Origin: Gammaproteobacteria bacterium | Lineage (GTDB): Bacteria; Pseudomonadota; Gammaproteobacteria; Thiohalomonadales; Thiohalomonadaceae | Assembly: GCA_003252455.1 (NCBI GenBank) | Contig: QKED01000096.1 | Coordinates: 103,578 to 167,577, forward strand | Reading direction: 5' to 3' | DNA: 64,000 nt | Part shown: positions 49,290 through 58,913 of the stretch, one piece after another | Position numbering within the stretch: position 1 is the first letter of the stretch | Layout: every line of letters begins with the position of its first letter | Program-made: the position numbers and the translations under genes | The notes under the pieces: model-generated | The model's input: the letters and a program-made list of their open reading frames with translations, nothing else | Told to the model about the DNA's origin: nothing | The model's database searches: none

Positions 49290-51203
49290 ATGGGCCTGTT
49301 CACCCCCCTGCCGATGCGTCGTGTCTCCCTCTTCTTGTTGCGCGAGGAGCTCCCCGCAGCCGCCCTGGCGCTCGGTGAGTGTGGTGTCTTCGACCCACAG
49401 CAACAGGAGTATCAACACTCCGAACACGGCGGCCGCCCCGGCCACGACTATCAGCAGCTCTACCGCTCGGCGCGTGTGCGCCTGGATAAGATCCTCGCCC
49501 ACACCGAGATCGCCCCCGACTTCACCAACGAAGAGTTGGTGCCTCGGGTAGTGAGCGAGGTGGAATTGCGTGAATTGAACGAGTGGCTCGGCATGGTGTG
49601 GCGCGAGTGCTCCCAGTGCGAGGAGAACCAGCGCGACCTGCAGGAGCGCGAGCGCACCGTGGAGCAGCTGCGCCACACACTGAAGAACTTCGCCATGCTC
49701 GATATCGACCTCGGTCAGTTGCAGGGTGAGCGGGTGTTCCTCGATATCCACATCGGCAACCTGCCCGAGGCGAGCCTGAAGCGGCTCACCGACGCGGTGA
49801 GCCTCATCGGTTATACCGTCACTGTTTACCTGCGCAGCGAGCAGACCGCCCACGTGGTGCTCGCCGGTCTCAAGGGGGCCGAGGAGGAGCTGGCCAGCGT
49901 GCTGGAGGCGGCCTCGTTCCGCCGCATGGCGCTGCCGGAGGAGTTCTCCGCCACGCCGATGGAGGTGCAGCGGCAGCTGCGTGAGCGCGAGCGCTCCAAC
50001 CAGGCGCGCCGCCAAGAGTTGGCCATCGAGATGAGCAAGCGCCGTGAGCGCTACGCCGAGGGGCTGCGCAAGGCCGAGGTGACCCTGCGCCTGGCCGCGC
50101 CCCACGCCGAGCTGGTCGAGGCGGTGAGCGGGCGCGGTGCGCTGGTGGTGCTCACCGGTTGGGTCCCCGAGGATCGTATGGCGCAACTGCGTGCCAGTCT
50201 GGGCGAGCGCCTGAGCGGCGGCTTCGCCCTGGAGGATCGCGCCCCGACCCTCGAAGAGTGTGCCCAGGTCCCCTCGCTGCAACGCTTTCCCGCCATCTTG
50301 CGCCCCTTCGCCGACCTGGTGCGCAACTACGGCATCCCACGCTATACCGAAGTGGACCCCACCTGGCTCTTCGCCGTCACCTTCATCCTCATGTTCGGCA
50401 TGATGTTCGGCGACGTGGGCCATGGGGCCACCTTCGCCCTGCTCGCCTGGTGGCAGCGCAAGCGGCTCAAGCAGTACACCCCCTTCGCCCTGCTCGCCGG
50501 GGGCACCTCGATCGTCTTTGGTCTGCTCTACGGCAGCCTCTTCGGCAATGAGCACATCCTCACGCCCTTGTGGATGTCACCGCTCAGTGACCCGATCCTG
50601 ATGCTCACCCTGGCCCTGGTGTGGGGCGTCGGTTTCATCTTGCTGGCCACCGGCCTGACTATCCGCAACCGCCTGGTGGATGGGCGCTACGCCGAGGCGT
50701 TGGCCACCGGTGATGGGCTCGCCGGCCTCGTCTTCTATCTGCTGCTGCTCTTCACCCTCTATCGCCTCGCGCAGGGTGCCGAGGTGGGGTTGCCGCTGCT
50801 CGCCGCGTTGGGGGCCCCCTTCCTGGTGGTGTTGATCTCGCTCTGGCGGCACAACAAGGCGCCGCTGGTGGAGCGCATCCTCATCGTCGTCATCGAGGGC
50901 TTCGAGACGGTGATGAAGTATGTCTCCAACACCCTCTCGTTCCTGCGCGTGGCCGCCTTCAGCCTCAACCATGTGGCCCTGGCCATCGCCGTCTACACCC
51001 TGGCGGAGATGATGCAGCAGACCGGCTACTGGCTGACTCTGGTGTTGGGGAACATCTTCATCATGGTCCTGGAGGGGGGGATCGTCGCCATCCAGGTGCT
51101 GCGTTTGGAGTATTACGAGGGCTTCTCGCGCTTCTTCAGCGGTGACGGACGCCCGTTCAAGCCGGTGGTGCTGGAGCGCCGCCATATTCGCGAGGAGCGC
51201 TGA
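49290..51203 (+). CDS. V/A-type ATPase subunit I (a-type membrane stator)
   Basis: 637 residues. The N-terminal 340 residues are soluble, partly coiled coil; the C-terminal half has about seven TM helices beginning with FAVTFILMFGMMFGDVGHG, the hallmark segment of subunit I, and ends with NTLSFLRVAAFSLNH, which carries the half-channel arginine. It forms the ion path against the K ring. Typical length. Confidence 0.95.
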   Translation: MGLFTPLPMRRVSLFLLREELPAAALALGECGVFDPQQQEYQHSEHGGRPGHDYQQLYRSARVRLDKILAHTEIAPDFTNEELVPRVVSEVELRELNEWLGMVWRECSQCEENQRDLQERERTVEQLRHTLKNFAMLDIDLGQLQGERVFLDIHIGNLPEASLKRLTDAVSLIGYTVTVYLRSEQTAHVVLAGLKGAEEELASVLEAASFRRMALPEEFSATPMEVQRQLRERERSNQARRQELAIEMSKRRERYAEGLRKAEVTLRLAAPHAELVEAVSGRGALVVLTGWVPEDRMAQLRASLGERLSGGFALEDRAPTLEECAQVPSLQRFPAILRPFADLVRNYGIPRYTEVDPTWLFAVTFILMFGMMFGDVGHGATFALLAWWQRKRLKQYTPFALLAGGTSIVFGLLYGSLFGNEHILTPLWMSPLSDPILMLTLALVWGVGFILLATGLTIRNRLVDGRYAEALATGDGLAGLVFYLLLLFTLYRLAQGAEVGLPLLAALGAPFLVVLISLWRHNKAPLVERILIVVIEGFETVMKYVSNTLSFLRVAAFSLNHVALAIAVYTLAEMMQQTGYWLTLVLGNIFIMVLEGGIVAIQVLRLEYYEGFSRFFSGDGRPFKPVVLERRHIREER

Positions 51204-51247
51204 GGCGCACGCATCGTTCAGATAATTCGCTATACGAGGAGTCGCAG

Positions 51248-51691
51248 ATGTACTGGTTGATCGGTCTGATGTCCTTAAGCCTCATCGGCGTGATGGCCAT
51301 GGGGGTCTACTACGAGATGAATCCCGCTACCCTGGAGCGCCAGCCGCCGCGCTGGGTCAAGGGGGCACTGGGTGGCAACCTCATGAGCTTCGTCATCGCC
51401 CTGGTCGGTATGCTCTTTCTCGGTGCCAACGAGGTGATGGCCGCCGAGGCGGTGGCCGGGGTGAAGGAGATCTCCGTCGGCATGGGCCTGGCGATGATCG
51501 GCATCGGCATCCCCACGGCGTTTGCCGCCATCGGCGCCGGTATCGCCGTGGGTCCGGTGGGCGCCGCCTCGCTGGCGGTCATCTCCGAGAAGCCGGAGAT
51601 GTTCGGGCGTACCCTCATCTACCTGGGTCTGGCCGAGGGTATCGCCATCTATGGCCTGGTGGTCACCATCCTGCTGCTGGGCAAGATCTGA
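51248..51691 (+). CDS. V/A-type ATPase proteolipid subunit K with N-terminal extension
   Basis: 147 residues. Residues 77-147 are a proteolipid hairpin: helix 1 MGLAMIGIGIPTAFAAIGAG, helix 2 with the ion-carrying Glu130 in LGLAEGIAIYG. Before it are two more hydrophobic segments (about 3-22 and 45-62) that lack the Gly-rich proteolipid pattern; the second ends in VMAAEA like a signal peptide, as in the Thermus K subunit. No Gln is present in helix 1 and Glu130 is followed by Gly, features that favour H+ over Na+, though this is inference. Confidence 0.9.
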   Translation: MYWLIGLMSLSLIGVMAMGVYYEMNPATLERQPPRWVKGALGGNLMSFVIALVGMLFLGANEVMAAEAVAGVKEISVGMGLAMIGIGIPTAFAAIGAGIAVGPVGAASLAVISEKPEMFGRTLIYLGLAEGIAIYGLVVTILLLGKI

Positions 51692-51693
51692 AC

Positions 51694-52041
51694 ATGGCCG
51701 AGGCGAGCGCCGAACCCGTCACCCGTCTCATCGCCATGGGCAGTGCCGCGCTCACCGCGGGTTTCGCCCTGATCGGCTTCGAGACCTGGCCCGATGCCAC
51801 CGAGGAGGAGCTGGAGCAGCTGCTCGACAGCCTGCTGGCGAAGCGTGAGCGCGCCTTGGTCCTCCTCGAACCCTACCTGGCGCACTGCAATTGCGGTGCC
51901 CTGCGTCGCCTGCGTGACGAAGGAGGGCGGGTGGTGGTGACTGAGATGCCCGCGCTCAACGCCCCCCACGATTACCACCCGAGCATCGAGGAGCTGGTCC
52001 TCAGCGTGCTCGGCCCGGCCGCGCTGGAGGATGAGAGATGA
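51694..52041 (+). CDS. V/A-type ATPase subunit F
   Basis: 115 residues, small alpha/beta protein at the position expected for F, with LIAMGSAALTAGFALIGFE near the start (cf. the flavodoxin-like first strand and helix of subunit F). It belongs to the central stalk and contacts D. The stop overlaps the start of subunit E by four bases. Assignment relies on motif, length and position. Confidence 0.82.
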   Translation: MAEASAEPVTRLIAMGSAALTAGFALIGFETWPDATEEELEQLLDSLLAKRERALVLLEPYLAHCNCGALRRLRDEGGRVVVTEMPALNAPHDYHPSIEELVLSVLGPAALEDER

Positions 52042-52691
52042 ATTCCGAACTGGCCGTCAGCGACCTGGAGCGCGCGCTGCTCGACCGCGCCAAGCGCCTC
52101 GCCGAGGAGTACCTCGACAAGGCGCACGACGCCCGCGAGCGCATCATCCAAGACGAGAACGAGCGCCTGCAACTGCGCGAGGAGCGCGAGACCCTGGCCG
52201 CCGAGGCGGACGGCGAACGCCTCTATCGGCGTCGCGTGCAGGCCAGCGAGCTGCGCCTACAGGCGGAGCTCGACAAGCTGCGCTGGCAGTTGGTGGTAGA
52301 GGTGAAGGAGACGGTGCGAGGACGGCTCGCCGCCCTCGCCGAGGCGGATGGTCCGCAGTACGACCAGGTGATCGGCACCCTGCTGCGGCAGTCGGCCAAG
52401 GCGATCCCCAACGGGGTGCTGCGGGTGGAGATGAACGCCCGCGACCTGGAGCGCTACGCCCCTCAGTGGCTCGCGCTCTGCGCCGAGTGGCTGCCGGGGC
52501 GCGAGGCGGAGCTGGCCGAGTCGCCGCTGCACATCGACGGGGGGATACTGGTGCGCGATGCGGCCAATCGCGAACTGGTCGACAACAGCTTCCGTGGGCG
52601 CATGGAGCGCCTGGAGGAGGCCCTCAATCAGGTGATCATCGAGCGCCTGCTGGTACGCGCCAACGGCATGGGGAGTGGCTGGCATGGTTGA
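52038..52691 (+). CDS. V/A-type ATPase subunit E
   Basis: 217 residues. A long charged coiled coil (about 5-100) leads to a C-terminal globular part with the strand IDGGILVRDAANRELVDNSF that is diagnostic of subunit E. It forms peripheral stalks with the G/H-like subunit. Overlaps the start of subunit A. Confidence 0.9.
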   Translation: MNSELAVSDLERALLDRAKRLAEEYLDKAHDARERIIQDENERLQLREERETLAAEADGERLYRRRVQASELRLQAELDKLRWQLVVEVKETVRGRLAALAEADGPQYDQVIGTLLRQSAKAIPNGVLRVEMNARDLERYAPQWLALCAEWLPGREAELAESPLHIDGGILVRDAANRELVDNSFRGRMERLEEALNQVIIERLLVRANGMGSGWHG

Positions 52692-54471
52692 ACGCAGTGA
52701 AGGGGTGGTGATCGATATCAACGGCCCGCTGGTGCAGGCGCGCCTGCCCGGTAGTCCCACCGGCGAGCAGGTACGGCTCGGCGCCCTCGGTCTCACCGGC
52801 GAGGTGATCGGGCGCTCCGGCGACGAGGCGGTGGTGCAGGTCTACGAGTCCACCGAGCAGCTCGCCCCCGGTGACAAGGTGGTGCCGCTGGGCCACCCGC
52901 TGGTGGTGGAGCTGGGCCCGGGCATGCTCGGCCAGATCTTCGACGGTACCCAGCGCCCGCTCGACCGTATCGCCCTGCAGAGCGGTGACCACATCGCCCG
53001 CGGCCTGGTGATCCCCGCCCTCGACCGCGACAGGGTGTGGGGCTTCACCCCCAACCCGGCGCTACGCGTCGGCGAGCGCCTCAAGGGGGGCGAACGCCTC
53101 GGCACGGTGCAGGAGACCAGTACCATCGAGCACCGCGTGCTGGTACCGCCAGACGTCTTCGGCGAGTTGATCCAGCTGAGCCCCGCCGGTGACTACGGCG
53201 TGGAGACGGTGATCGCCCGCGTGCGCGAGGCGGATGGCCAGGTGCGTGACCTACAGCTCTTTCACCGCTGGCCGGTGCGCACACCGCGCCCCTACACCCA
53301 GCGCGACCACGCCGTCGCGCCGCTGCTCACCGGGCAGCGCATCCTCGACACCTTCTTCCCCCTCCTGAAGGGCGGTAAGGCGGCGGTGCCCGGGCCGTTC
53401 GGTGCGGGCAAGACCATGGTGCAGCAGCAGATCGCCCGCTGGGCCAACGCCGACATCGTCATCTACGTCGGCTGCGGCGAGCGCGGCAACGAGCTGGTGG
53501 ACATCCTGGAGACCTTTCCCAAGCTCACCGATCCACACTCCGGCAAGTCGCTGATGGAGCGCACCTTCCTGGTCGCCAACACCTCCAACATGCCGGTGGT
53601 GGCGCGCGAGGCGAGCATCTACGTCGGCGTGACCATGGCCGAGTACTACCGCGACCAGGGCTACGATGTGGTGATGGTCGCCGACTCCACCTCGCGCTGG
53701 GCCGAGGCGCTGCGCGAGGTGGCCGGGCGCCTGGGGCAGATGCCGGTGGAGGAGGGCTATCCGGCCTACCTCTCCTCGCGCCTCTCCGCCTTCTACGAGC
53801 GCGCCGGGCGGGTCGAGACCCTCGGCGGCGAGCGCGGTTCGGTGACCCTCATCGGCGCCGTCTCCCCCCCCGGTGGCGACTTCTCCGAGCCGGTCACCAG
53901 CCACACCAAGGAGATCGTGCAGACCTTCTGGGCCCTCTCCAAGGAGCTGGCCGACGCCCGCCACTACCCCTCGGTGTCGTGGACCGACTCCTTCTCCGGC
54001 TACGTCGGCACCGCCGCCTCCTGGTGGCGTGAGCAGGTGGACCCGAGCTGGGAGCAGAAGCGCGCCACCGCGTTGGGGCTGCTGGCGCAGGCGGACGAAC
54101 TCTCACGCATCGTCAATCTGGTCGGCCCCGAGGCGCTCTCCCCCGAACAGCGCTGGGCGCTGGAGGGGGCCGGCTTGATCAAAGAGGCGGTGCTGCAACA
54201 GAGCGCGCTCGACGAGGTCGACAGCTTCGCCTCGCCGCAGAAGCAGTACGCGCTGCTCGACCTCATCGTCGGCATCTACCGTCAGGGCATCCTCGCCCTG
54301 GGACTCGGTGTGCCGGTGCAGTTGCTGCTGGAGATGCCGATCCTCGGTCGTGCACGGCGCGCCAAGAGCCGCTACGCCAGTAGCGAGCTGGAGCAACTGG
54401 CCAGCTTCGGCGTCGAGGTGAAGCACGCCTTCGAACAACTCACCGCCGAGTACCGCGACGGCCACCACTGA
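52684..54471 (+). CDS. V/A-type ATPase catalytic subunit A
   Basis: 595 residues from the ATG at 52684, chosen over a GTG at 52675 because GGGAG sits about eight bases ahead of it. P-loop GPFGAGKT at 237-244, preceded by the A-subunit-specific non-homologous insert, then VGCGERGNE with the catalytic Glu and MVADSTSRWAEALRE. It hydrolyses or makes ATP in alternation with B. The A/V rather than F-type identity is clear from the insert and the GPFGAGKT loop. Confidence 0.97.
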   Translation: MVERSEGVVIDINGPLVQARLPGSPTGEQVRLGALGLTGEVIGRSGDEAVVQVYESTEQLAPGDKVVPLGHPLVVELGPGMLGQIFDGTQRPLDRIALQSGDHIARGLVIPALDRDRVWGFTPNPALRVGERLKGGERLGTVQETSTIEHRVLVPPDVFGELIQLSPAGDYGVETVIARVREADGQVRDLQLFHRWPVRTPRPYTQRDHAVAPLLTGQRILDTFFPLLKGGKAAVPGPFGAGKTMVQQQIARWANADIVIYVGCGERGNELVDILETFPKLTDPHSGKSLMERTFLVANTSNMPVVAREASIYVGVTMAEYYRDQGYDVVMVADSTSRWAEALREVAGRLGQMPVEEGYPAYLSSRLSAFYERAGRVETLGGERGSVTLIGAVSPPGGDFSEPVTSHTKEIVQTFWALSKELADARHYPSVSWTDSFSGYVGTAASWWREQVDPSWEQKRATALGLLAQADELSRIVNLVGPEALSPEQRWALEGAGLIKEAVLQQSALDEVDSFASPQKQYALLDLIVGIYRQGILALGLGVPVQLLLEMPILGRARRAKSRYASSELEQLASFGVEVKHAFEQLTAEYRDGHH

Positions 54472-54496
54472 GCGAACACGCAGAAGAGAGCAAGCG

Positions 54497-55897
54497 ATGA
54501 AAGAGAAACAGTTTCGCATGGCCTCCGCCGCCCGAGGCGGCCTGCTCTTCATGCGCGGGGTGCCCGGGGTCAAGTTCAACGACCGCGTGGTGGTGCGCGA
54601 CCACCGCGGGCGCAAGCGCAACGGCCAGGTGATCCGCTCCGGCGAAGAGTATGTGCTGGTGCAGGTGTTCGAGGGGACCGACGACCTCGACCTCGAAAAT
54701 ACCTGGGTGCGCTTCCTGGAGAAGCCGGTGGAGCTGACCCTCTCGCCGGACCTGCTCGGGCGCGTGTTCAACGGCGTGGGTATGCCGCGCGATGGGCGCC
54801 CGCCCATCGTCTCGCGCCTCAAACGCAACGTGAACGGCTCTGCCGTGAACCCGGCGGCACGCGCCTATCCGCGCGAGTTCATCCAGACCGGCATCTCCGG
54901 CATCGATGGCCTCAACTCGCTGGTGCGCGGACAGAAGCTGCCGATCTTCTCCGGCTCCGGTCTGCCGCACAACCGCCTCGCCGCACAGATCGTCCGTCAG
55001 GCCAAGCTGCCCGGTGAGGAGTCGCGCTTCGCCGTGGTCTTCGCCGCCATGGGTGTCTCCTACGACGACGCGCGCTTCTTCCAGGAGGAGTTCGAGGAGT
55101 CGGGCGTACTCGGCAACGTGGTGATGTTCATCAACCGTGCCGACGACCCACCCATCGAGCGACTGATCCTCGCGCGCAGTGCGCTCACCGCCGCCGAGTA
55201 CCTCGCCTTCGACCTCGACCTGCACGTGCTGGTGGTGCTCACCGACATGACCCACTACGCCGAGGCGCTGCGCGAGGTGGCCACGGCCAAGGGCGACGTA
55301 CCTGCGCGTAAGGGCTACCCCGGCTACCTCTACTCCGACCTCGCCGAGATCTACGAGCGCGCCGGGCGCATCAAGCAGCGCCACGGCTCCATCACCATGG
55401 TGCCGGTGCTCTCCATGCCCTCGGACGACATCACCCACCCGATCCCCGACCTCACCGGCTACATCACCGAGGGGCAGATCGTCCTCTCGCGCGAACTGCA
55501 CAGCCAGGGGGTCTATCCGCCGATCCACGTACCGCCATCGCTCTCGCGCCTGATGAAAGACGGCATCGGCAAGGGCTTCACCCGTGACGACCACCCGCGC
55601 GTGGCGAGCCAGCTCTACGCCTCTTACGCCCGTGCCCTGGATGTGCGCAACCTCGCCTCGATCATCGGCCCCGAGGAGCTCTCGCGCCAGGACCGCGACT
55701 ACCTCGCCTTCGCCGAGCAGTTCGAGGCGCGTTTCATCGGTCAGGGCGAGACCACTGAACGCAATGTCATGGAGACCCTCAATATCGCCTGGGAGCTGCT
55801 CTCGTTGCTGCCGCCAGAATCCCTCTCGCGTCTCTCAGAGGGGGACCTGGCCAAGTACCACAACTGGGACCGCAGTGCGGCCAAGGTGGAGGAGTAG
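54497..55897 (+). CDS. V/A-type ATPase regulatory subunit B
   Basis: 466 residues. GISGIDGLNSLVRGQKLPIF with the B-type degenerate nucleotide site FSGSGLPHNRLAAQI (no Walker A Lys-Thr), then VLTDMTHYAEALREV and a conserved SLSRLMKDGIG near the end. Non-catalytic partner of A in the hexameric head. 25 bases after A, 3 bases before D. Confidence 0.97.
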   Translation: MKEKQFRMASAARGGLLFMRGVPGVKFNDRVVVRDHRGRKRNGQVIRSGEEYVLVQVFEGTDDLDLENTWVRFLEKPVELTLSPDLLGRVFNGVGMPRDGRPPIVSRLKRNVNGSAVNPAARAYPREFIQTGISGIDGLNSLVRGQKLPIFSGSGLPHNRLAAQIVRQAKLPGEESRFAVVFAAMGVSYDDARFFQEEFEESGVLGNVVMFINRADDPPIERLILARSALTAAEYLAFDLDLHVLVVLTDMTHYAEALREVATAKGDVPARKGYPGYLYSDLAEIYERAGRIKQRHGSITMVPVLSMPSDDITHPIPDLTGYITEGQIVLSRELHSQGVYPPIHVPPSLSRLMKDGIGKGFTRDDHPRVASQLYASYARALDVRNLASIIGPEELSRQDRDYLAFAEQFEARFIGQGETTERNVMETLNIAWELLSLLPPESLSRLSEGDLAKYHNWDRSAAKVEE

Positions 55898-55900
55898 GGC

Positions 55901-56527
55901 ATGGCCGGGCGCCTGCGTGTCCCCCCGACCAAGAGCGCGCTGCTCGGGCTCAAGCGTCAGGTCGAGTTCCTGGAGGCGGGCTACAACCTGCTCGAACGTA
56001 AGCGCGAACTGCTCACCCGTCTGGTCTACGAGCACCTCAAGCACTACCGGCGCCTGCGCAAGGAGGCCCAGACGGCCCTCGGCGACGCCTACCGCTGGCT
56101 GGCGGTGACGCAGATGCGTACCGGTTCGCGCATGCTGCGCCAGTCGAGCCTCGGCCTCGACCCGGCGCTCAAGGTGCACATCATCGCCCGTTCCAATCTC
56201 GGCGTGCAGTACCCCTCGGTGAGCGTCGAGCGCCTGCCGCTGCAGCCCACCTCACTACTCTGGACCGATACCAGCTTCGACGAGACCCGCGAGCGTCTGG
56301 CCGAGCTGGCGGCGCTGCTGGCCAAGCTCGGTGAGAGCGAGACGGCCCTAAGGCGCATGCTGGAGGAGCAGCGCAAGACGCAAAAGCGCGTCAACGCCCT
56401 CAAGTACAACGTCATCCCGCGCTACAAAGAGACGATTCGATACACCGAGTCGGCGCTGGAGGAGGAGGAGCGCAATACGCTGTTCCAGATCCGCGTGCTC
56501 AAGGAGGGGACGGGCCCCTTCGGTTGA
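55901..56527 (+). CDS. V/A-type ATPase subunit D
   Basis: 208 residues. The start with VPPTKSALLGLKRQVEFLE and the closing ALKYNVIPRYKETIRYTE are characteristic of subunit D, the central rotor coiled coil. Last gene of the nine-gene operon; no T-run terminator is seen after it. Confidence 0.94.
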   Translation: MAGRLRVPPTKSALLGLKRQVEFLEAGYNLLERKRELLTRLVYEHLKHYRRLRKEAQTALGDAYRWLAVTQMRTGSRMLRQSSLGLDPALKVHIIARSNLGVQYPSVSVERLPLQPTSLLWTDTSFDETRERLAELAALLAKLGESETALRRMLEEQRKTQKRVNALKYNVIPRYKETIRYTESALEEEERNTLFQIRVLKEGTGPFG

Positions 56528-57072
56528 GCCGTTTCACACCTGCTGTTACGCACCTGCTACATCACCCCGTCCCTCAGTTCGGCCTCTCAGACACCTTGGC
56601 CGATATGCATAAGAAGATCTGATTATTTTGACCTCTAGGGATTTTTCTCCCGTCGCGGGCCCTACCCCACCGGCTGGGGTGAAAACGTGATTTGGGGCCC
56701 TGATCGTACCTATGCCTCCGTCTCTGTGACCCTTGTTACCCCTTAGGCGCCGATGCGGGTTGTAATGTACGCGCCGATGGTGTTGTTGCCCCTGCCACTG
56801 GGCGTGAAAACGCGAACCGGGTCTCACGCCACGCACGACTTAAATGAGTGCATGGATGAATCGGTTCCGTTTTGACCTCGTATCCGCATCCCGTCTGTTT
56901 GAATAGTTAGAGCCCTATCTTTATAGCGTGGGGCGAAAAATCCCTGTGCCATAGGGCACTGCCCATCTCGCCTGGCTTGATTACCATCCGTACACGCTCA
57001 CTGCAGGGTGGTTCGGGTGACCCTCGATAGACCCTGTGTTCGTTATATAAAATACTAGAAGAGGGTAGTCTG
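56528..57072. other. AT-richer 545-base intergenic region with imperfect direct repeats
   Basis: No gene is supported here. Two related blocks, 56665-56690 and 56789-56815, share CCCC, then CTGGG and GTGAAAACG plus a final GA, with start points 124 bases apart. GCGCCGATG also appears twice, near 56750 and at 56771. Near the end, TTATATAAAATACTAG at about 57043-57058 is a strongly AT promoter-like stretch 15 bases before the downstream ATG. This may hold promoters or an untranslated RNA, but nothing can be named. Confidence 0.5.
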
Positions 57073-58869
57073 ATGGGATCCCACACTCCACGCCTTGGCG
57101 CGTTTGCCTTGAGTAGCCTGGCCACACTGGTGCTGCTTTCGGCCTGTAGTTCCGGGGGCGGTGGCGGTACGCCGGCCGCCAGTAGCATCAACCAAGCCCC
57201 CGTGGTGGACGCGGGAAATGCCATCACCCTCTACGCCGGGGATAGCGCGACCCTCGCGGGGAGTGCCACCGACAGCGATGGCACCATCGCCAGCTACCTC
57301 TGGAGTCAGAGCGCAGGTACGGCGGCGACGCTGAGCAACGCCACCAGCAGTTCGCTCGACCTCATCGCCCCGCAGGTCACCAGCGCCACCACGCTCACCC
57401 TGCAACTCACCGCCACCGACGACGCGGGCAGTACCGGCAGCGACAGCGTCACTGTGCAGGTGCTACCCCTACCGACCCTGAGCCTCAGTGACAGCGCCAT
57501 CACCGAGGCCGATGTCGGCACCCAGACCACGAATCTGACGGTCACCCTGAGCAGCGCCATGGACCGCGTGGTGAGCTTCGACTACGCCACCCTCCCCGGC
57601 ACTGCCAGCGCTGACAGCGACTACCAGTCGAGCACCGGTACGGTCACCTTCAACCCCGGCGAGACCAGCCGCACCCTGCCCGTGGTCACCTTTGGCGACA
57701 CCTTGGTGGAGGGCGACGAGCAGTTCAGCCTGAGCCTCTCCAATCCGCTCAACGCCAACCTGGCCCAGAGCAGCGTCACCCTGACCCTCGTGGACACCGA
57801 CAAGGTGGTGATCAGCGCCGCCGACGCCGAGGTGCTGGAGGGCGACAGTGGCACCACCAACCTAGTCTTCACCCTCACCCTCGACCAGGCCGCCAACGGC
57901 CCGGTGAGCCTGCGCTACGACACCTCGGACGACACCACCCAGGCGGGTGTCGACTACCAGAACACCGGCGGTACGATCACCTTCAGTGGTGGCCAGACCA
58001 GCGCCAGCGTCACCGTAGTGGTGAACGGTGACACCGACCTGGAGGGCGACGAGGCGCTGCTGCTGGAGCTGACCAGCCCCTCGGCTAACGCTACCCTCGG
58101 CACCAGCGTGGCCGTCGGCACCATCCGCAACGACGACCTGCCACCCCTGGTGCTCAACGACACCGGCCTCTACTACGGCGGCAACTACCCGAGCGGCAAC
58201 AACACCGGCTGTAGCGGCGAGACCGTCGCGCGCCAGGATTGCAGCCATGGCCGCGACGCCACCCACTTCGACAACAGCGACGGCGCCGCCGGATTCAGCT
58301 ACACCAAACTCGACGCCAGCGGCAGCCCGTTGGCCGCCTCGGCCAGCAGTTGGTCCTGCATCCGCGACAACGTCACCGGCTACTACTGGGAGGCGAAGTC
58401 GGGGCGTAACGGCATCGTGGCCGACACGGGTCTGCACGACGCCGACGACACCTACACCTGGTACAACACCGACCCCAGCAGCAACAGCGGCAAGAGTGGC
58501 TACGAGCGCGCCACGCTGATCAACTACCGCTACGACAACGCCACCTGCGACGGCTACGACAGCGCCACGCCGAGCAGCTACTGCAACACCGAGGCGTTTG
58601 TCGCCCGCGTCAACGCCGAGGCGCTGTGCGGCTTCAACGACTGGCGCGTACCGAGCACCAAGGAGCTGGAGTCGATCCTCAACTATGCCGAGAGCAACCC
58701 GCCCACCGAGCGCACCTTCTTCCCGCACACCTATCTCGGTAACTACTGGACCAGCCAGCGCTCACCACAGAACGACAACATCTTCGTCGTCTCCTTCACC
58801 CTCGGCGGGGTGGGCGACGACTACGGTGATGCCCGCAACTCCGTGCGCCTGGTACGTAGCGCGCCCTGA
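57073..58869 (+). CDS. Lipoprotein with PKD, two Calx-beta and a DUF1566 (Lcl C-terminal) domain
   Basis: 598 residues. Lipobox LLSAC with Cys25, then a Gly/Ser linker. PKD-type domain at about 38-130 (SATDSDGTIASYLWSQ), two Calx-beta domains at about 133-240 and 245-355 (EGDEQFSLSLSNP; LEGDEALLLELTSP), which in related proteins bind Ca2+, and a C-terminal DUF1566 domain with FNDWRVPSTKELESIL, NYWTSQ and a final VRLVR. The layout suggests a surface-displayed binding or adhesion protein. A related DUF1566 protein follows after 44 bases. Confidence 0.88.
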   Translation: MGSHTPRLGAFALSSLATLVLLSACSSGGGGGTPAASSINQAPVVDAGNAITLYAGDSATLAGSATDSDGTIASYLWSQSAGTAATLSNATSSSLDLIAPQVTSATTLTLQLTATDDAGSTGSDSVTVQVLPLPTLSLSDSAITEADVGTQTTNLTVTLSSAMDRVVSFDYATLPGTASADSDYQSSTGTVTFNPGETSRTLPVVTFGDTLVEGDEQFSLSLSNPLNANLAQSSVTLTLVDTDKVVISAADAEVLEGDSGTTNLVFTLTLDQAANGPVSLRYDTSDDTTQAGVDYQNTGGTITFSGGQTSASVTVVVNGDTDLEGDEALLLELTSPSANATLGTSVAVGTIRNDDLPPLVLNDTGLYYGGNYPSGNNTGCSGETVARQDCSHGRDATHFDNSDGAAGFSYTKLDASGSPLAASASSWSCIRDNVTGYYWEAKSGRNGIVADTGLHDADDTYTWYNTDPSSNSGKSGYERATLINYRYDNATCDGYDSATPSSYCNTEAFVARVNAEALCGFNDWRVPSTKELESILNYAESNPPTERTFFPHTYLGNYWTSQRSPQNDNIFVVSFTLGGVGDDYGDARNSVRLVRSAP

Positions 58870-58913
58870 GGGCGCGCCGCGCTAAACCATTACGCTGAAT
58901 CGAGGAGAGAGAC

